From: Parcubacteria group bacterium
GTDB lineage: Bacteria > Patescibacteriota > Minisyncoccia > SW-4-49-11
NCBI GenBank assembly: GCA_003565105.1
Contig: PXDG01000168.1
Coordinates: forward strand, 1 to 7,058
Direction of reading: 5' to 3'
DNA length: 7,058 nucleotides
Shown: positions 4,642-7,058 of the stretch, piece by piece
How positions within the stretch are numbered: position 1 is the first letter of the stretch
Layout: every line of letters begins with the position of its first letter
Notes under the pieces: model-generated
What the model was told of the DNA's origin: nothing
The model's input: the letters and a program-made list of their open reading frames with translations, nothing else
Databases searched by the model: none
Program-made: the position numbers and the translations under genes

Positions 4642-7058
4642 GTAGTAGCACCGTCAGGGCCGAGTCAGATTAGTTTTACTACGGGAGATTCAAAAACCGC
4701 TGATGTAGTAGGCGATAAAGTCAACTTTCAAGTTCAGACACAGGATGGCGAAGGAAACGGTGTAAGTGCAGGACAAGTTACTCGACTGTACCTTTCTGAT
4801 GATTCAAGTTCAGGAACGTTCTATTCTGGAACAGATGGGCTTTGTTCTTCCGATGAAGAAGTTAGCTATGTCCAAATGAATAGTAATTGGTTAAATCGAC
4901 AGTTTTGTTATGCTAATTCAGAAGATGGAGAATATATAATTACTGTTGAAGCGACAGACAATGAAGATGCATCCCTTGGGTTCGAAAATATCACTGCTAC
5001 AGTGAGGGTAGGTGAAGAAGATCTGTCATCACCAGAAGATGAAGAATCCGATGATGAGGAAGTGGATCTTCCAGCAGAAGATGATTATGAATATGAAGCG
5101 GTGTCAGATGAATCAACAGTAAGTTTTGAAAATAATTATGATGGAACAGGAAATCTAGAATTCAATGTTGTTGATAGTGAAAATGATCCTGTAGAAGGAT
5201 TGAATCCTTCAGATTTTAGTGTAGTAAGTTCGACTGGGAATGCATTTGATTTTACCCACTCACGGTTTCAAGTGACTGACAATGGTTCTGGTAAATATAC
5301 TGTCTTGTATTCTCCTAACACAGAAGTAGATGCTGTATGGGATGTCTCTGTGAAGGGGGTATCTATTAATTCTGAACTAAATATAAAAGTAACTATTGAT
5401 ACCACAAACCCTCGAGTCCGAATTTCAAATCTTACAGAAGGAGATATTATTACCAGTAATACTGATGTAGTAGTTACTCTTGATGATCTGGGAGGAAGTC
5501 CATTTGTAGGGGAGCTTGAAATTCAAGTAATGACTGGAACTGAATCAGAGAGTGGAGTATATGGTAGAGGAACAACAGTGTATACTGGAACCAAAACCTT
5601 TGAGCCTTCAGATGAAAGCTATACTTTTACTTTAGCCGAACTTGACGACTTTGAGGATGGACTATATCGAATTCGAGCTCGTGCTGATGACCTGGTTGGA
5701 AATCGAGGACGAAATCATCGATACATCTATGTGGATAACACTGCACCAGTAGCGAGTGATGTTCTTTTGAATGAAGTTGAAGTAGATAATGATCACATTC
5801 GAACAGAGAACTGTGAAGATATTACACGATTTTATCCTGTCAGTGGAGATTTGGATGTGAGTGCTGTGGTTCAAGATGAGTTAAGCGACGTGAGTAGTGT
5901 GCGATATGAAGTCCGAAAGGTACGACCAAATGGTTGCTCGGTAGTAGGAGTATATCGTTCAGGCCGAGTACATCTGGATTATGAAGATGGACGATGGGTG
6001 GCTCGAAACACATTTGATACCACTGATGTTCCAGAAGATGGAGAGTACACGATTGCCTTTACTATGAGAGATAGTCTGGGAAATAATACCACGAGCTTCA
6101 TTGATATCTTGGTTGATAATACTCGACCGAATCATACAATTGACTCTCATTCTACGGGAGATATTGTAAAAGATTCCTTTTCATTAGAAGGCTCAGCAGT
6201 TGATAATGTATCGGGTGTAGATCATGTTAGCGTACAAATTAATAGACTGACAGAAATAGGTGGAAGTTTTAATGGGACCCAACAAGGACGTCAGAAAGCA
6301 GACTTTGATGCCGAAACAGGCCTATGGAGCTTTGAAGTAGATACCAGTGCCTTTAATGATGGTGCTTATAGATTTGCAGTAAATTCTGTGGATAAAGCTG
6401 GTAATGTTCGATTTCAGCCTAGAGTAGATTTATTCGTAGATAATACTCCTCCTACGGTAGAAATAACCTCAGACGTGCAGGAGTATTACCGAGAGGGAGA
6501 GATTGAAATCGAAGTTACAGCGAATGACACTGGAAGTGGTGTGGCACAACTCGTAGCTAATATCCAAAAGAACGGCTCTCATTATCGACCATGTATCAAT
6601 CAGGAGGGTCAAGGAGCTTCAGAATTTGTGTATAGCTGTACTCTTGACGTAGACGATCTTGAAGATGCTGTATATCAGATCCGAACTAATGCTCGAGACC
6701 GTGCTGATAATATGAGTACAACGGTTACTCAAGAGTTTGTAGTTGATACTCAACGCCCAAATCTCTCTATCACTTCTCCTGCCAATGGTTCTTATCTCGA
6801 TACCAACCAAGTAGTAGTGGAAGGAGTGGTCGATGCAGGGTTGAGTGGAGTTGAAACTCTCGAAATTCGACTGTATAAGACAGATATGTTGGGAGGGGAG
6901 CGAACAACCAGAGTTCTAACCTACACAGATGTTGACTATGATGAAGACGGGAAGTATAGCTATGACTTTAGTTATCTTGACTTAGCAGATGGATCTTACA
7001 TTGCCCGAGTACGCGTATTTGATAAAGCTGGTAACCAACCACGAACTCCAGATGTACA
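4531..7058 (+). CDS. Large secreted surface protein with tandem Ig-like repeats (3' end outside window)
   Basis: The frame stays open from the ATG at 4531 to the window end, giving 842 residues without a stop; the C-terminus is missing. The N-terminus is a Sec signal peptide: a very basic start (MKRKFRKKIMK), a hydrophobic core (about 17-32) and an AVA cleavage motif (35-37). An Ig-like domain (about 45-160) follows, then an acidic linker (162-189), a second beta-rich domain (about 193-290) and at least five Ig-like repeats. These open with IDTTNP (289), VDNTAP (401), VDNTRP (528), VDNTPP (636) and VDTQRP (738). Most carry a D-G-x-Y strand followed by D-x-x-G-N near the end. The only cysteines fall in pairs within single domains (105/126, 428/469, 688/703), suggesting disulfides outside the cell. 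The ATG at 4558 is an alternative start that shortens the basic region; neither has a strong ribosome binding site. It probably works as an adhesin, stalk or surface-layer component; no enzymatic motif is visible. It has its own promoter, so a link with the glucan operon is unproven. Confidence 0.85.
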   Translation, partial: MKRKFRKKIMKQFQTGLLSLALVITQVLPMGVMPAVAVVAPSGPSQISFTTGDSKTADVVGDKVNFQVQTQDGEGNGVSAGQVTRLYLSDDSSSGTFYSGTDGLCSSDEEVSYVQMNSNWLNRQFCYANSEDGEYIITVEATDNEDASLGFENITATVRVGEEDLSSPEDEESDDEEVDLPAEDDYEYEAVSDESTVSFENNYDGTGNLEFNVVDSENDPVEGLNPSDFSVVSSTGNAFDFTHSRFQVTDNGSGKYTVLYSPNTEVDAVWDVSVKGVSINSELNIKVTIDTTNPRVRISNLTEGDIITSNTDVVVTLDDLGGSPFVGELEIQVMTGTESESGVYGRGTTVYTGTKTFEPSDESYTFTLAELDDFEDGLYRIRARADDLVGNRGRNHRYIYVDNTAPVASDVLLNEVEVDNDHIRTENCEDITRFYPVSGDLDVSAVVQDELSDVSSVRYEVRKVRPNGCSVVGVYRSGRVHLDYEDGRWVARNTFDTTDVPEDGEYTIAFTMRDSLGNNTTSFIDILVDNTRPNHTIDSHSTGDIVKDSFSLEGSAVDNVSGVDHVSVQINRLTEIGGSFNGTQQGRQKADFDAETGLWSFEVDTSAFNDGAYRFAVNSVDKAGNVRFQPRVDLFVDNTPPTVEITSDVQEYYREGEIEIEVTANDTGSGVAQLVANIQKNGSHYRPCINQEGQGASEFVYSCTLDVDDLEDAVYQIRTNARDRADNMSTTVTQEFVVDTQRPNLSITSPANGSYLDTNQVVVEGVVDAGLSGVETLEIRLYKTDMLGGERTTRVLTYTDVDYDEDGKYSYDFSYLDLADGSYIARVRVFDKAGNQPRTPDV
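5014..5100 (+). other. Acidic low-complexity linker in the surface protein
   Basis: Residues 162-190 are dominated by Glu and Asp, with a few Ser, Pro and Tyr and no Lys or Arg. The stretch separates the N-terminal Ig-like domain from the second beta-rich domain and probably forms a flexible or cation-binding spacer. Its coding DNA is a GAA/GAT-rich run. Confidence 0.75.
5395..7058 (+). repeat. Tandem Ig-like protein repeats
   Basis: Repeats start at 5395, 5731, 6112, 6436 and 6742, spaced 112, 127, 108 and 102 residues; the last is cut by the window. Each opens with [V/I]D-[N/T]-[T/Q]-x-P. Repeats two to five contain a middle S-x-V type strand (SSV, SGV), and the end is marked by DG-x-Y and D-x-x-G-N, as in EDGLYRIRARADDLVGN and ADGSYIARVRVFDKAGN. 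Similarity is at protein level only; the DNA copies have diverged, so these are old duplications and not recent slippage. Confidence 0.8.

Noticed and set aside
5662..6810. Minus-strand frames at 5662-5874, 5959-6150 and 6619-6810
   Set aside because: They are antisense to the Ig-like repeats, and their spacing mirrors the protein repeats, which explains their recurrence.
1..7058. Alternative genetic code with TGA read as glycine
   Set aside because: No in-frame TGA occurs in any of the four genes, and glycine is coded by ordinary GGN codons.

Overview
The window comes from an AT-rich bacterium (about 40% GC by eye) that uses the standard stop codons. The three complete genes all end in TAA, and no in-frame TGA is seen in any of the four reading frames, so there is no sign of TGA recoding. 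The short operon, the repeat-rich secreted protein with a very basic signal peptide, and weak or missing Shine-Dalgarno sites at most starts fit a Patescibacteria/CPR-type genome such as a Peregrinibacteria relative. That placement is inference: no marker gene is present.

Positions 13-4354 are a compact three-gene operon on the + strand. It begins at an extended -10 promoter close to the window edge. The genes encode a processive family-2 glycosyltransferase of the cellulose/curdlan/mixed-linkage glucan synthase type (70-1599), a single-pass HlyD-like barrel-sandwich protein (1604-2338), and a membrane-anchored family GH81 endo-beta-1,3-glucanase (2372-4354). The likely logic is that the synthase polymerises and exports a beta-glucan, the HlyD-like partner assists outside the membrane, and the GH81 enzyme trims or releases the chain, much as BcsZ does in cellulose operons. 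GH81 enzymes act on beta-1,3-glucan, so the polymer probably contains beta-1,3 linkages (curdlan-like or mixed-linkage).

Positions 4355-4530 are an intergenic regulatory region. It holds a long, perfect AT-rich hairpin (4385-4429), a small adjoining palindrome, and a near-consensus housekeeping promoter (TTGACA, 17-base spacer, TATTAT; 4467-4495).

From 4531 to the window end runs the start of a large secreted surface protein, cut off by the window. It has a signal peptide, an Ig-like head domain, an acidic linker, a second beta-rich domain, and at least five tandem Ig-like repeats, four of about 102-127 residues plus one cut by the window end, each opening with a [V/I]D-T/N-x-x-P motif. It has its own promoter, and its link to the glucan operon is only by neighbourhood. 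No tRNA, rRNA, CRISPR array, insertion sequence or transposase was seen.
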